This document shows, in pieces, positions 1-11,120 of a stretch of DNA of 64,000 nt; position 1 is the first letter of the stretch; each line of letters opens with the position of its first letter. Below the pieces are notes generated by a model that was not told the DNA's origin, did no database searches, and was given only the letters and a program-made list of their open reading frames with translations. Origin of the DNA: Schistosoma haematobium (lineage: Eukaryota; Platyhelminthes; Trematoda; Strigeidida; Schistosomatidae); assembly GCF_000699445.3 (NCBI RefSeq), contig NC_067200.1, forward strand, positions 6,687,450 to 6,751,449, in the 5' to 3' direction. Both the position numbers and the translations under genes were made by a program.

Positions 1-697
1 TCTCTTCCTATGTTTATATGTACGCGAACCCTATTATTGGACCTTGCTTTGCCTTGCTGTGCCCCTATTCCATTTGACTATAAATTTGTCACTGTATTTG
101 CTCGCATACACATATTCGCTTCTCTGCTTTGAATTCGCTTGATGTGCTTAGAACCTTATTGTTTGTGCTATTCGCCAATCAATTGTATTTGCCGCTTCTT
201 ATTGCCTTCTGATATCAAACACCATGGGATTTATATAATAACGGTTACAAAAGTGATTGATTAATGAAGCGAAGTCATTACAAGTTATCAGAAACCCAAT
301 GTAGATTAAGAAGATGGTCGCAATTAGGGATTTGTAGGCAATATAATAGTAATTGCAGATAAACTAATAGATGAACATCATATACGTAGATATAGAGTCT
401 AATAAAAGCACGTTACATGTACAAAAGGAGAGATATTTCTATGGTGAGAAAAGTCGTGAAAGGATTTACACATACATAAGTGCATACATACAGGAAGACT
501 CCTATAACACACAATAGCCCGGACTTCTAAACTCCTACCCATTACGTTTCCCTTCCATTTAAGGAATAGCCTCCGGGATGTATCGATTTATCTATTGTTG
601 CTGACACCATAATGGCTAAATAAGATCCACTGATAGTCCCAAAATAACTCTTCAAGGTGTAATGACGGGAATTGTGACATACTGTTGAACAGTATGG
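1..697. other. No gene recognised; AT-rich flank of a solo LTR
   Basis: No convincing coding frame, RNA gene or tandem repeat is visible. The first 220 bases are richer in T and C than what follows and have the look of a dispersed-repeat fragment, but I cannot name a family. The stretch ends at the ATGG that forms the left target-site copy of the solo LTR. Confidence 0.5.
694..697. repeat. Target-site duplication ATGG, left copy
   Basis: ATGG directly abuts the TGTAG end of the solo LTR and is repeated at 1105-1108 after its CTACA end. A 4-bp duplication is within the usual range for Ty3/gypsy integrases. Confidence 0.75.
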
Positions 698-1104
698 TGT
701 AGTGACTCACGTTTATCACGAGAACACGACTGGTTTAATAAAAACAATTATTATTATAACCAACTGTACCAGTGACTGTTTTAATGTGCTTTTGTTTGAC
801 TGTGCTAATGACAGCTATTTTGTGCTTCCATTCTTTCGCTTACACTTCGATTGTAACTTCGCGCGAATTCGGTTACCTTCTGTAACCAAGGTTGTATCCT
901 GGCACGATCTCGGTATCCTTTCGATGCCACGAGATCGCCAGCTAATAAACCTCGACTTGGTCCATTAACTGTCTTCTGATATTTGGCTTCTCGGAGATTT
1001 TATGGATCTATTTGGTTACGTCCAACCCTCGCCTTCTGATTCGCTTGGCACGTGTTTCTTTGTAGCGGTGTTCATAGTTAACCTCAACTCGACGCCACGC
1101 TACA
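698..1104 (+). mobile_element. Solo LTR of a CsRn1-like Ty3/gypsy retrotransposon
   Basis: The 407-bp segment begins TGTAGTGACTC and ends CGCTACA, so it has TG...CA termini with a 5-bp inverted match (TGTAG/CTACA). It is the reverse-orientation, diverged relative of the three LTRs at 6928-11550. ATGG lies directly before it (694-697) and directly after it (1105-1108), a 4-bp target-site duplication, so the boundaries are well supported. No internal sequence follows, as expected after recombination between the two LTRs of a full element. An AATAAA lies about 40 bases into the LTR, a possible polyadenylation signal. Open frames inside it have no ATG start and are not counted as genes. Confidence 0.85.
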
Positions 1105-1108
1105 ATGG

Positions 1109-4100
1109 TATCTGAAAGTGAACGTCAGCACAAAATTCTTGTGAATGGTTGAACAGCCATGTCAACTTACTACAGAACAAATAGCCGCCTCATGTACGGA
1201 TTCACAAATATCAGCCGGGTAGCTCCGTTTATTATAATGATACAATCAATATTACGTCTTGACTATAGACGTACTGAATGTCATCATGATACTGGAGACC
1301 CTTTTCTACTTTAATACTCATATACAAGGTCGACATTTACCGATGGAGCTGATGATATGATGGCCGACAGATGAGAACCAGCTTGATGAATTTCATTTTT
1401 TCGAGTCCTTGGTGTCTAATAAAACCTTTTCTCAGGACCTCGATTTAAATGTTCTCGCTGAATACCGGCCACTCACCGCCAGTGTGAAGGTAGACATGTC
1501 ATTAGAATAGGGTAGCATTTCTTCTGTAGAGAAGCGCTGGGGCATGTATAAATATCATTCAAAGCCTGAAAATTCGTCTGGTTTCTCTGTGACAAAAACA
1601 GAAACAGCATATTCTCAATAAGTCACTGGTGTGACTTATATAAGTTGCGTTAAGTGTCAGTCTCTCATTGACTTTCCTCCAGTAGGGACATCGATTGAGT
1701 CTCTTAGGTCAGTATGCTGATGTCCTGATACGATGTTCACATAATACTATTTCTATAGACTAACCTTGATACACAACTGGTCATAAAGTGTCAGAATATT
1801 ATTCTAACAATTTAGCCGAGCCATCTTTAACGGTTCTGAACTATGTTAAAAGTGGAAACAGGTAGTATATTAGGGAAATTATGACCACTCAACTGTTTGA
1901 TGCCGAGAAAGTCAGCTTTAATGTTCGCGGGAAATTATGCAGCTATGGATGTGGTACTTAAAGACATCACACTGCACTGAAATGGTCCAGTCAATGGTAG
2001 GTTTCTTTCATAAGACTTCATTGTATTCCGGCCGCTTTATAAGTTTTACAGGCAACATCTAAAGTTATTATAGTATAATTCTAAGTTCTGATATAGTATC
2101 TGGCTCCGAGTTTACTGTCAGGCAGCTGAAGTTTAAGGCAATGAACCTGGGTGTTTTAAATTCTATGGAAGTCCAAGGATCTCAGATAAATAATTTTACA
2201 AAGGTTATTAGTAAATTCGGCGATGGTTCACTAATTCGTACACGTAGTTTTCAACTTCGCGACGTCTATATCATTAACTAATGATGGTAGTAATGCATTT
2301 TTTTATCTTACTCCCAGAAGCTACACATATATGTAATGAACATAATCCTATCTTGATATTTCAGAAAATCATTTCGAACAGTCGTTATCTCATAATTGGA
2401 GAAGTATGCCGTAAATGTGTGCTCTGTACATTATTACTTCGACAGTCCACTTGATATCACCGATTAGTACAGCTCTAATAAAGATAGACAATACATGTCT
2501 TCCGTTGCCCAGGATGTCAGTTGGTAACAAAATATTGAATACGCTTAATTAGGCTTTCCTTGAACCACTACCTCACTATTTAGGATTTTGGAGGACGGAT
2601 AAACAAAACTCAGCCTTAGAAACACTGTATATTTGACCCGAAGTTTTATTGTTATCGCGGCCTGGCTAATTCTTATGAGTTGGAAGACAGCTTTCCAGTT
2701 AAGTTAAGCGATAAAGTAGTCGCAAAACCACTCTTATTCATATCATACTATTTCATCACTACATGATCAATGGACTATTGTCATTCACGAATGTATGGTC
2801 GAATTATAGAAAATGTAAATCAAAGAATAAAATGTGATCTCAAATTCCCTTTGAGAATCATAAACACCAGTGTTTTCTCCTACACTATGCTAATGGGGCA
2901 AACCTTCCGTGCACCCAGTAACATTGAATTTATGGAGAGATATCTAAAATATCACCCGCTCCTTCTATTCGAAAATCGGTCAGTTCAATAAAGTAGTTCA
3001 ATTCAGAGCCCCTAAAATTACGTCATTTAGCCTACTTACATGCTAAATATATTAGAGTTCGGAATTTAAGGGCTGTTAATCATCTTAAGATGAACTTAAT
3101 GAGACCGTTGATAGCTTCCAGTGTGCAAACTTCAGAAAAGTTACAGTCTGATGGTAAGTGTCAGGTAGACAAATATAGGTGTTGTAACTTGGCTGTTTCA
3201 ATAAAAAGACGAGCTATGGTCATTCATGTATCCACCTTTGTAAGGCTGGTACGCTCAATGGATTAAATAAGTCGACTGCCATGTTTGTGGTAGTTTTCCA
3301 GTGTGATGTGTCGGCCCTCATATCTTCATTATTTTGCAGTGATTAAGGCAATCATAATAATAATATACAGCTTGTCCATTTACGTACCCATTTTTTGACT
3401 GACAAGACATAGTTTGTTCAAGATTTTGATGCTGAGCTTTTGTTCTCACCATGAAAACCCGAATATTAAGGGTTTTTTATGCGATATATTATTATAATTG
3501 TTAAATAGAACAGTATTTGTTAGACTTGCAAAGTATAAGCAAAACTTTGAGTCCTGAAATTTCGATTTCATCATTATCTGACTAGAAGTTAGTGATCGAT
3601 CGATTGATCAAACCCAAGTCGCGAATTCAAATGTAACAACAAGAAAATTGCAAATCTATACGTGTCCGATTGATTCAAGAATTTCATAACCATTAACTAA
3701 CTTATTCCTGTCTCCAGATCAGTCGCCCCATCCTAATATGTGTTGTTGGCGATGACGCGGCCGTTTGACATGTAAAATTTTATACATGATTCATAGTCCT
3801 ATCTGCCCTGACTTACTCTGTCATAGGAGATGGGGTTTTCTTTTCTTAGAAATCGTTGGTGAACAAATTCTGTCTTATGGATAGAATAACGCAGTTGATT
3901 TATTGATGAAATTATTCCGTGAGTTACCACCTCTGTTTGTTCCAACGACACGGCCTCAAAAACATTCTAGTGATGGCATTTATTAGCTCTCGCTACATTT
4001 GGTGGCAAAATTTCTAGGGAAGGACATGTTCAGACTGAGGGATAATTTTTAGATGTTACTGCCCTGTCATCACAAACAATTACTGACTCTTGCTTCTCGT

Positions 4101-4954
4101 CGTTGGTTAGTTATTGTAGTAGCAAATAAATCTACAAAATAAATGGTTCTATAAATCTTTGATATTGGATGCTGACCACATTAGTTTTAGTGCACTTACC
4201 TAGCTGAAGGGTCTTGGTCATGCATCCGCACCAGATTACGAGTGGGAACATCGTGTTCAACATCCCTTGCAATCGCTAGCGAGTCTAGATCAGTCGATCC
4301 TCGTCATATTGACAGCCTATCAAATATATCTTCGAACCTCCTCGCTTTTGGCTTTTGATTTCACTAGGTTTGTACGATTCATAATAGGTATTACTGGTTA
4401 ACTCGTTGTCAAACTACAAAGTTGACTTCAACATACCGTTGCGGCAGTCTTTAGTTGATGAGTCCAGACGACGAAGAGGCATATTAGTCGTAATAAGGAG
4501 GGTCTCATATGATCGAGATATTTTAAAATGCTCCTACAGGCTCACTTTGTATCGAAGGTGTTTGCTACAATAATGAAGGCGGCTATCAAACCAGAGTAAG
4601 TTGTTTTTGGGTTTGTGAAAACCTTTAAAATATTAGAACTTTTGTGGTTTAGGTTTTGTACAGCCTCCTTCCACATGGGTAAAATTAAAACACTATCGTT
4701 ATGTCGGATACCGTTCTCATCATGACGATTATCATTTTCAGTTATACGGATAGTGTCACTCGGTCATAGAGCAAGAAGAATTGTTCGATAAAACCTTTGC
4801 AATTAAACCCAAAATCCTCTGAGTACGTGGGGAACACGAAATTGACCGTTTATTTAAAAACTGAGTCCTCGTTAGGAAAAGAAGGCAGTTCTATTAACTA
4901 ACTACCTACCAAATAATTTGATTGTTCAAGGGCACACTACTTACTACTTACGTT
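1109..4954. other. 3.8 kb without a supportable gene
   Basis: Both strands are broken by frequent stops. The longest ATG-started frame (2770-2991, 73 codons, +) shows no motif I recognise. There is no tandem array. A short hairpin with arms AAAACCC/GGGTTTT lies near 3463-3485, and a hammerhead-like string lies at 4455-4479 (rejected as a ribozyme). The stretch is probably old repeat debris, but I cannot assign it. Confidence 0.5.
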
Positions 4955-6480
4955 TACAGAATCTTTTATCCAGTTTAGCGACATTCTGTCGAAAACTTTT
5001 CAGATACCAATATTAGTGTGATTCCTCTGTAGTTCTCACTACTGCGTAGACCTATTTTCTTTGGTATTTTGATGAGTATTCTTCTTCCTAGACTGTCGGC
5101 ATTCCTTCTTCATCCCAAATGGAATGTGGGGCAAGTTTGCAATTACGTTTAGGTCTGACTTCAGTGTTTCAGTTAGCATTTTGTCTGGTCCTACGGCTTT
5201 CCCATCTCTGTTTTGTTTGTTAACCGGTCATCCTGATTTTTTAATCGTTGGTGGTGACATCGATGGGAAGGTCTGTAGGTGCTGCTTAGATGTCCGGTGG
5301 ACTTATTGAAGCTGGTCTATTCAGTTCTTCAAAAAATCATGCCCACCTATTCCTCTGTTCTTGTATCTCGGCGATTGTCTTGATTTCTTTGCTCTTGACT
5401 GGTCTCCCTGGTTTGCTATATCTCCCGACCAGTTTTCTTGTTATATCGTGTAGTTGCTTCATATTTTCTCTCGTGCGGCTTCTTCCGCTATCGTTTCTAG
5501 TTCTTCCAAGTATCTCTACTTGTCAGCTCTAATGCTTTGATTCACTCGCTCGTTTGCCGAGTTGTGTTCATTTTTCACCTTGACTTTTTCTGTTCTTGTT
5601 CGACTGTTAAGTTCTGTCTCATTGTCCTCCCCTTGCTAAATCCTGTACGGGGTTTCGACGAAAACCCATCCCTTGTGGTGGTGTTTCTTGAGGCACAGGA
5701 CCTCCTGACATGTTGAAGTCACTGCTTCTCTGATACTTTTTCAGTAGTTATCCATGATAGGTTCTTTTTATTTAACAGATCTTATGAGGCCTGAAGCCTA
5801 TTGCTAAGAGCAGTCTCCAATTCGCTGAGTTTGTCAGTTTCTCTAAGGAAGGCTATATCAAACCTTTGAAATGATGTTTTCCTGGGTAGTTCTGTGTATG
5901 AATTTCAGGCGGAATATGGTGCAACTATAACTATATTATTTAAGGTACGTTAATGTAATGATCTCCGACTATTTTGTTCCTTTCTCCCAGTACATGTCGT
6001 CCCATGATATCTTCATACCCGATGTTGTTCAGTCCTACTTTGACATTCCCTACGATCGACTGCAGTCCCCATCGAACTGACCAATATTGTCTTCTTCGCT
6101 ATCATCGGTGGATAAATGACACCGGATAACGTTCGTTATGATTCCCTCTTTCCACATTTTGAAAGAAGCATTGACGATTTTAGATCCATGAGTTTCTCGT
6201 CCTATGAGTGACCTTGTTTCTACTTCGGAGAGCATCAGAGAACCTCTCTGCATGTGTGGAGCATTTTATTCTTCGTGACCAGACTACACCAGAATCTCCC
6301 CCTAATCCAAGCTGTTCTAAACAGCTTAGTTCCAGTGGATTTAATTAACTGTGAGAACAGTCGATTTTTATCTCCTCATTTCTGTAGCTACTTGATTAGT
6401 CATTCCATTTACTTACATGGATTGTTACTCCGGTTGTCAGAAGGGGCGTGGGCCTCATGACTTCCAAAGAATTTCGGCTT
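4955..6480 (-). pseudogene. Decayed non-LTR retrotransposon (RTE-type), endonuclease to start of RT
   Basis: On the minus strand, pieces of one long retrotransposon protein appear in the expected order in shifting frames. An apurinic-type endonuclease part is at about 6330-5977, with SGHEE, then SKIVNASFK, then the block GYEDIMGRH. A linker with AARENMKQLHDITRKLVG is at about 5500-5290. The start of reverse transcriptase follows at about 5100-4960, with LIKIPKK, ENYRGIT and then KVFDRMSLNWIKDSV. Many stops and indels interrupt it and no ATG-to-stop product is possible. The later RT catalytic part (YADD/FADD block) is missing, so it is both truncated and decayed. By memory of schistosome elements it resembles the SR2-like RTE group; the exact family is unverified. 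The upstream (5') end lies toward higher coordinates and appears to be split by the LTR element at 6928-11550. Confidence 0.8.
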
Positions 6481-6923
6481 TCAGCTCGAGGTGTCATAGA
6501 TCCTCCAACTCTCATGACGCCGTTTGAATTTTATTCTGGTTAACGTTTTTTAGTGTTATAACTTGTGGCCTTATGCCCTGTTAATATATGACGCAATGAT
6601 ACCGCCAATTAGAGAACAGTGAATTATCGATCGGACCAATGACGCATGAAACACGTAAGAGCAGTTCAGAGTCTTTATCGGTCCTCCTTTCTGTCTAGCC
6701 CTGCCTGTTAAGTCCAAAACACCAATTTCAGCATCTGAGATATGAATCATTTGTTTCAAACAGACTGGATTTATATACAAATCAAACCGAACACATCGCA
6801 CGATGAAACAAGAAATACACACTTGTACAATATCTAGCCAAAAGTGGCTCAAGAGTTACCATTCATAATTCTCGTCGGCAAATAACATTTAGCAAGTTTG
6901 TTTTCCACGTGACGGGATTGATG
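6481..6923. other. Unassigned flank between endonuclease remnant and LTR insertion
   Basis: No gene is recognised. A 93-codon minus-strand frame at 6571-6852 has no motif that I can name. The position directly upstream, in minus-strand sense, of the endonuclease remnant suggests it is the 5' region of the same non-LTR element. The LTR element starts at 6928 after the ACCC duplication. Confidence 0.4.
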
Positions 6924-6927
6924 ACCC
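6924..6927. repeat. Target-site duplication ACCC, left copy
   Basis: ACCC directly precedes LTR1 and recurs at 11551-11554 directly after LTR3. It flanks the whole three-LTR structure, not any single LTR pair, which marks 6928-11550 as one inserted unit. Confidence 0.75.
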
Positions 6928-7357
6928 TGTAGTCGAATTGGGATTACCAATTGTAGCGTGGCGTCGAGTTGAGATTAACTGTGAACACCGCTACCAAGAA
7001 ACACGTGCCAAGCGAATCAGAAGGCGTAAGAAGCTCGTTCCAAATGACTCCATAAAATCCCCGAGAAGCCGAATACCAGAAGGCAATTAATGGACCAAGT
7101 CGATGTTTATTTGCTGGCGATCTCGTGGCATCGAAAGGATACCGAGATCGTGCCAGGATACAAGCTTGGTTACAGAACGTAACCGAATTCGCGCGAAGTT
7201 ACAATCGAAGTGTAAGCGAAAGAATGGAAGCACAAAATAGCTGTCATTAGCACAGTCAACCCAAAGCACATTAAAACAGTCACTGGTACAGTTGGTTATA
7301 ATAATAATTGTTTTTATTAAACCAGTCGTGTTCTCGTGATAAACGTGAGTCACTACA
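6928..7357 (-). repeat. LTR1 (3' LTR of the compound element)
   Basis: 430 bp with TGTAGT...ACTACA termini (6-bp inverted match). The polypurine tract of the first interior abuts it at 7358, identifying it as a 3' LTR on the minus strand. It differs from LTR2 and LTR3 near 7260, with CAACCCAAAG in place of CAAACAAAAG. AATAAA on the minus strand near its start could act in polyadenylation. Confidence 0.85.
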
Positions 7358-7372
7358 GGAGCCCCCCGCTAG
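7358..7372 (-). promoter_or_regulatory. Polypurine tract, copy 1
   Basis: On the minus strand the sequence reads CTAGCGGGGGGCTCC and is followed at once by the TGTAG start of LTR1. A purine run directly 5' of the 3' LTR is the expected plus-strand primer of LTR retrotransposons. The same tract occurs at 9454-9468 before LTR2. Confidence 0.75.
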
Positions 7373-7911
7373 AAAGGGTTTACACTTTCGATAAATAGCG
7401 GTTTGAATCGTGGGACTGATCGGCTGATGAGCGATTGTAGGACGGAAGAATTGGCGAACAGGAAAGCGATCGTTGATCGTCGAGTTGCCAACGAAGGTCG
7501 TTATCGGAGAACGGTACCAGGAGCGATGTGCTGTATTTGTTGCTTGAGTTGGCATGCTACACCAGAGTGGTTTGTATCCAGAATCTGAAGAGGGCGTTCG
7601 TAGAGGTGCGCACCAGAAACGCTGCAGACGTAGGACGAAACCACGTTGAGCCAATACCAGAAGCGACCGTTACGACCAAGTTCGTGACCAAGCGTGTGCC
7701 AAGCATTCGAAACCAATATATCGACTGAGTACGTTGACAAGAGCATGGGTGATCAGGCCAGCTTTCGCCAAAGTTGACTGAAGTCGACGGAACCAAACGG
7801 GGATGGTCGAAGGCGTGGGCTCAGGAAACAAAAAGAAAATCAAAAAAGAAGAGTGTAGCATACGTGTAGTATAGGAATAATCCTACACCGTATCGGTTGT
7901 TGACTGTGCGA

Positions 7912-8755
7912 CTATTCGCGGAAGCGTACGGGTAATCGTACTCGGCGACCGGAACGTGAGACGGCAGTCTCGTTCGCGTCGCGTGAGCCTGCAATCTCAT
8001 CCGAAGTCATGGGCGGCGTGGTCTGCTGATCTGGACGTGAGACTGTCGTCTCGTCCGTAGACGGTGCAGATGACGCGTGCTGTTGACTGGGACGTGAGAA
8101 TGAGGTCTCAGATGCATCTAGCGTGGGACCTGAAGAAGATTTAAGGATCCCGCTAGGTGTGATAGGTCTAGCATTGAATCTCAGGGTGTCAGATAGGGCA
8201 CTGTCATCGACGTGTGCTGGTTTGAGACGATCAATGCTGACGATCTCGACGCGTCCATATCGATCAACCTTGAAGGTCTTTTCGTGACGAGCGATCACGT
8301 GAAAAGGGCCTTCGTAAGGTTGTTGCCAAGGTTTGCGTACCGAATCTACTCGTACAAAAACATGTGAACAGGTAGATAACTCTCGAGGAGAGCGACCTGT
8401 CGATGTTGTATTCGAGTTGACACCGGAGACAGCGTTCGCATAAATGCAGACAGTCGATGGACGTAGTCTGATTTACCGAAATTAGGTCTGCTCCGTGGTG
8501 TGAAGAATTCTCCGGGCAGACGCAATGTCGTGCCGTATACAAGTTCAGTGGCGGAACATTGGATATCTGCCTTTAAGCTCGTTCTCGCCCCTAAAAGAAC
8601 GAGCGGTATGGTTTCGTGCCAGTTGCCGTTTTCGTGTGCTCGTAGAACACTTTTAAGTTGGCAGTGAAACCGTTCAACTTAACCATTTGGTGCTGGGTGG
8701 TAGACGGATATGCTTATGCGTATGCATTCCGTACCAAGCAGCCGGGTCAGCGAGG
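7912..8755 (-). pseudogene. Truncated Ty3/gypsy integrase, copy 1
   Basis: On the minus strand the frame enters at LTRLLGTECIR, continues through YHPAPNG, a TAA stop (8679-8681), VERFH, and then NWHETIPLVLLGARTSLK and TELVYGTTLRLPGEFF. This is the end of a retroviral-type integrase core (NG-VERFH block) and the following region. After a 1-base deletion near 8388 relative to copy 2, it resumes with KPWQQPYEGPFHVIARHEKT, the usual integrase C-terminal barrel, then VSIDRLKPAHV and a tail ending GRRVRLPVRFRE before the stop at 7912. The catalytic DDE upstream part and all of RT are deleted. It is broken by one stop and one frameshift and not expected to yield integrase. Confidence 0.85.
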
Positions 8756-8886
8756 AGAATCGTTAATAGGGTAACATTTCTCGAATAAAGCGTGGAATTC
8801 ATCATCACGCGAATAAAAAGTGACAAGGATTCGGTACACATACGTGTGAGTCTATTATATTAATACTATTCTTATCGTTATCCGTC

Positions 8887-8982
8887 ATGTCGCGTATATT
8901 ATATATTAAAAATATGAAAATATACGACAGACGTGGATAGATAAATCATAGACTCACCGAATTGGCTTCTTTGGAAGATTTG
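8887..8982 (-). other. Leader, with possible first codons of gag
   Basis: Between the primer-binding site and the integrase remnant, minus-strand leader sequence contains an ATG at 8887-8885. It opens about 27 codons beginning MTDNDKNSIN, then stops near the point where sequence changes to integrase. This fits the start of gag joined to integrase by a large internal deletion, but so short a frame could be chance. The same sequence occurs in copy 2. Confidence 0.35.
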
Positions 8983-9021
8983 ATCAGAAGGCTGCGTGTT
9001 CGAATCACGTCGGGCTCACCA
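8982..9021 (-). promoter_or_regulatory. Primer-binding site complementary to tRNA-Trp, extended to 40 nt, copy 1
   Basis: The + strand reads as the 3' half of a eukaryotic tRNA-Trp: GATCAGAAG, then the T arm with loop TTCGAATC, then GGGCTCA and CCA. Read on the minus strand it is the primer-binding site starting TGGTGAGCCCGACGTGAT two bases inside LTR2. The usual site is about 18 nt; here the match runs on for about 22 more bases, past the position of A58, into the anticodon stem. One base of the acceptor stem differs from the tRNA-Trp I recall (GGGCTC for GGGGTC). The 5' half of a tRNA is not convincing, so this is not called a tRNA gene. Confidence 0.8.
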
Positions 9022-9023
9022 AT

Positions 9024-9453
9024 TGTAGTCGAATTGGGATTACCAATTGTAGCGTGGCGTCGAGTTGAGATTAACTGTGAACACCGCTACCAAGAAACAC
9101 GTGCCAAGCGAATCAGAAGGCGTAAGAAGCTCGTTCCAAATGACTCCATAAAATCCCCGAGAAGCCGAATACCAGAAGGCAATTAATGGACCAAGTCGAT
9201 GTTTATTTGCTGGCGATCTCGTGGCATCGAAAGGATACCGAGATCGTGCCAGGATACAAGCTTGGTTACAGAACGTAACCGAATTCGCGCGAAGTTACAA
9301 TCGAAGTGTAAGCGAAAGAATGGAAGCACAAAATAGCTGTCATTAGCACAGTCAAACAAAAGCACATTAAAACAGTCACTGGTACAGTTGGTTATAATAA
9401 TAATTGTTTTTATTAAACCAGTCGTGTTCTCGTGATAAACGTGAGTCACTACA
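9024..9453 (-). repeat. LTR2 (shared central LTR)
   Basis: 430 bp. It serves as the 3' LTR of the upstream interior, with a polypurine tract at 9454-9468, and as the 5' LTR of the downstream interior, with the primer-binding site at 8982-9021. It appears identical to LTR3. No duplication of flanking bases is possible here because both sides are element interior. Confidence 0.85.
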
Positions 9454-9468
9454 GGAGCCCCCCGCTAG
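9454..9468 (-). promoter_or_regulatory. Polypurine tract, copy 2
   Basis: Same minus-strand purine tract as at 7358-7372, directly next to the TGTAG start of LTR2. Confidence 0.75.
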
Positions 9469-10007
9469 AAAGGGTTTACACTTTCGATAAATAGCGGTTT
9501 GAATCGTGGGACTGATCGGCTGATGAGCGATTGTAGGACGGAAGAATTGGCGAACAGGAAAGCGATCGTTGATCGTCGAGTTGCCAACGAAGGTCGTTAT
9601 CGGAGAACGGTACCAGGAGCGATGTGCTGTATTTGTTGCTTGAGTTGGCATGCTACACCAGAGTGGTTTGTATCCAGAATCTGAAGAGGGCGTTCGTAGA
9701 GGTGCGCACCAGAAACGCTGCAGACGTAGGACGAAACCACGTTGAGCCAATACCAGAAGCGACCGTTACGACCAAGTTCGTGACCAAGCGTGTGCCAAGC
9801 ATTCGAAACCAATATATCGACTGAGTACGTTGACAAGAGCATGGGTGATCAGGCCAGCTTTCGCCAAAGTTGACTGAAGTCGACGGAACCAAACGGGGAT
9901 GGTCGAAGGCGTGGGCTCAGGAAACAAAAAGAAAATCAAAAAAGAAGAGTGTAGCATACGTGTAGTATAGGAATAATCCTACACCGTATCGGTTGTTGAC
10001 TGTGCGA

Positions 10008-10852
10008 CTATTCGCGGAAGCGTACGGGTAATCGTACTCGGCGACCGGAACGTGAGACGGCAGTCTCGTTCGCGTCGCGTGAGCCTGCAATCTCATCCGA
10101 AGTCATGGGCGGCGTGGTCTGCTGATCTGGACGTGAGACTGTCGTCTCGTCCGTAGACGGTGCAGATGACGCGTGCTGTTGACTGGGACGTGAGAATGAG
10201 GTCTCAGATGCATCTAGCGTGGGACCTGAAGAAGATTTAAGGATCCCGCTAGGTGTGATAGGTCTAGCATTGAATCTCAGGGTGTCAGATAGGGCACTGT
10301 CATCGACGTGTGCTGGTTTGAGACGATCAATGCTGACGATCTCGACGCGTCCATATCGATCAACCTTGAAGGTCTTTTCGTGACGAGCGATCACGTGAAA
10401 AGGGCCTTCTTAAGGTTGTTGCCAAGGTTTGCGTACCGAATCTACTCGTACAAAAACATGTGAACAGGTAGATAACTCTCGAGGGAGAGCGACCTGTCGA
10501 TGTTGTATTCGAGTTGACACCGGAGACAGCGTTCGCATAAATGCAGACAGTCGATGGACGTAGTCTGATTTACCGAAATTAGGTCTGCTCCGTGGTGTGA
10601 AGAATTCTCCGGGCAGACGCAATGTCGTGCCGTATACAAGTTCAGTGGCGGAACATTGGATATCTGCCTTTAAGCTCGTTCTCGCCCCTAAAAGAACGAG
10701 CGGTATGGTTTCGTGCCAGTTGCCGTTTTCGTGTGCTCGTAGAACACTTTTAAGTTGGCAGTGAAACCGTTCAACTTAACCATTTGGTGCTGGGTGGTAG
10801 ACGGATATGCTTATGCGTATGCATTCCGTACCAAGCAGCCGGGTCAGCGAGG
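10008..10852 (-). pseudogene. Truncated Ty3/gypsy integrase, copy 2
   Basis: Same layout as copy 1, including the shared TAA between NG and VERFH (10776-10778). Copy 2 keeps the extra G near 10483, so its frame is open from VERFH through VFVRVDSVRKPWQQP, where a private TAA (10410-10412) replaces the tyrosine codon seen in copy 1. Downstream, from 10394 to 10008, it encodes the same C-terminal tail as copy 1. The large deletion that removed gag, protease, RT and the start of integrase is at the same place as in copy 1, so it predates the duplication. Confidence 0.85.
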
Positions 10853-11078
10853 AGAATCGTTAATAGGGTAACATTTCTCGAATAAAGCGTGGAATTCATC
10901 ATCACGCGAATAAAAAGTGACAAGGATTCGGTACACATACGTGTGAGTCTATTATATTAATACTATTCTTATCGTTATCCGTCATGTCGCGTATATTATA
11001 TATTAAAAATATGAAAATATACGACAGACGTGGATAGATAAATCATAGACTCACCGAATTGGCTTCTTTGGAAGATTT

Positions 11079-11118
11079 GATCAGAAGGCTGCGTGTTCGA
11101 ATCACGTCGGGCTCACCA
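11079..11118 (-). promoter_or_regulatory. Extended tRNA-Trp primer-binding site, copy 2
   Basis: Identical to the 40-nt site at 8982-9021, separated from LTR3 by the same 2-nt spacer (AT). It is the site expected to prime reverse transcription from the 5' LTR of the compound element. Confidence 0.8.
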
Positions 11119-11120
11119 AT

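Noticed and set aside
4455..4479. Hammerhead-ribozyme-like string TTGATGAGTCC...GACGAAG
   Set aside because: The core needs CTGATGA and GAAA; here both are altered (TTGATGA, GAAG), stem II is only three pairs, and no stem I/III partners were found. At best it is a decayed fragment.
7087..7353. 88-codon frame repeated in every LTR (also near 702, 9183 and 11280)
   Set aside because: It lies entirely in the LTR, lacks an ATG start, and has relatives only because the LTR is repeated.
8982..9021. tRNA-Trp gene (also at 11079-11118)
   Set aside because: Only the 3' half matches; the upstream bases do not form an acceptor stem, D arm or CCA anticodon stem. CCA is encoded and the position two bases from an LTR fits a primer-binding site.
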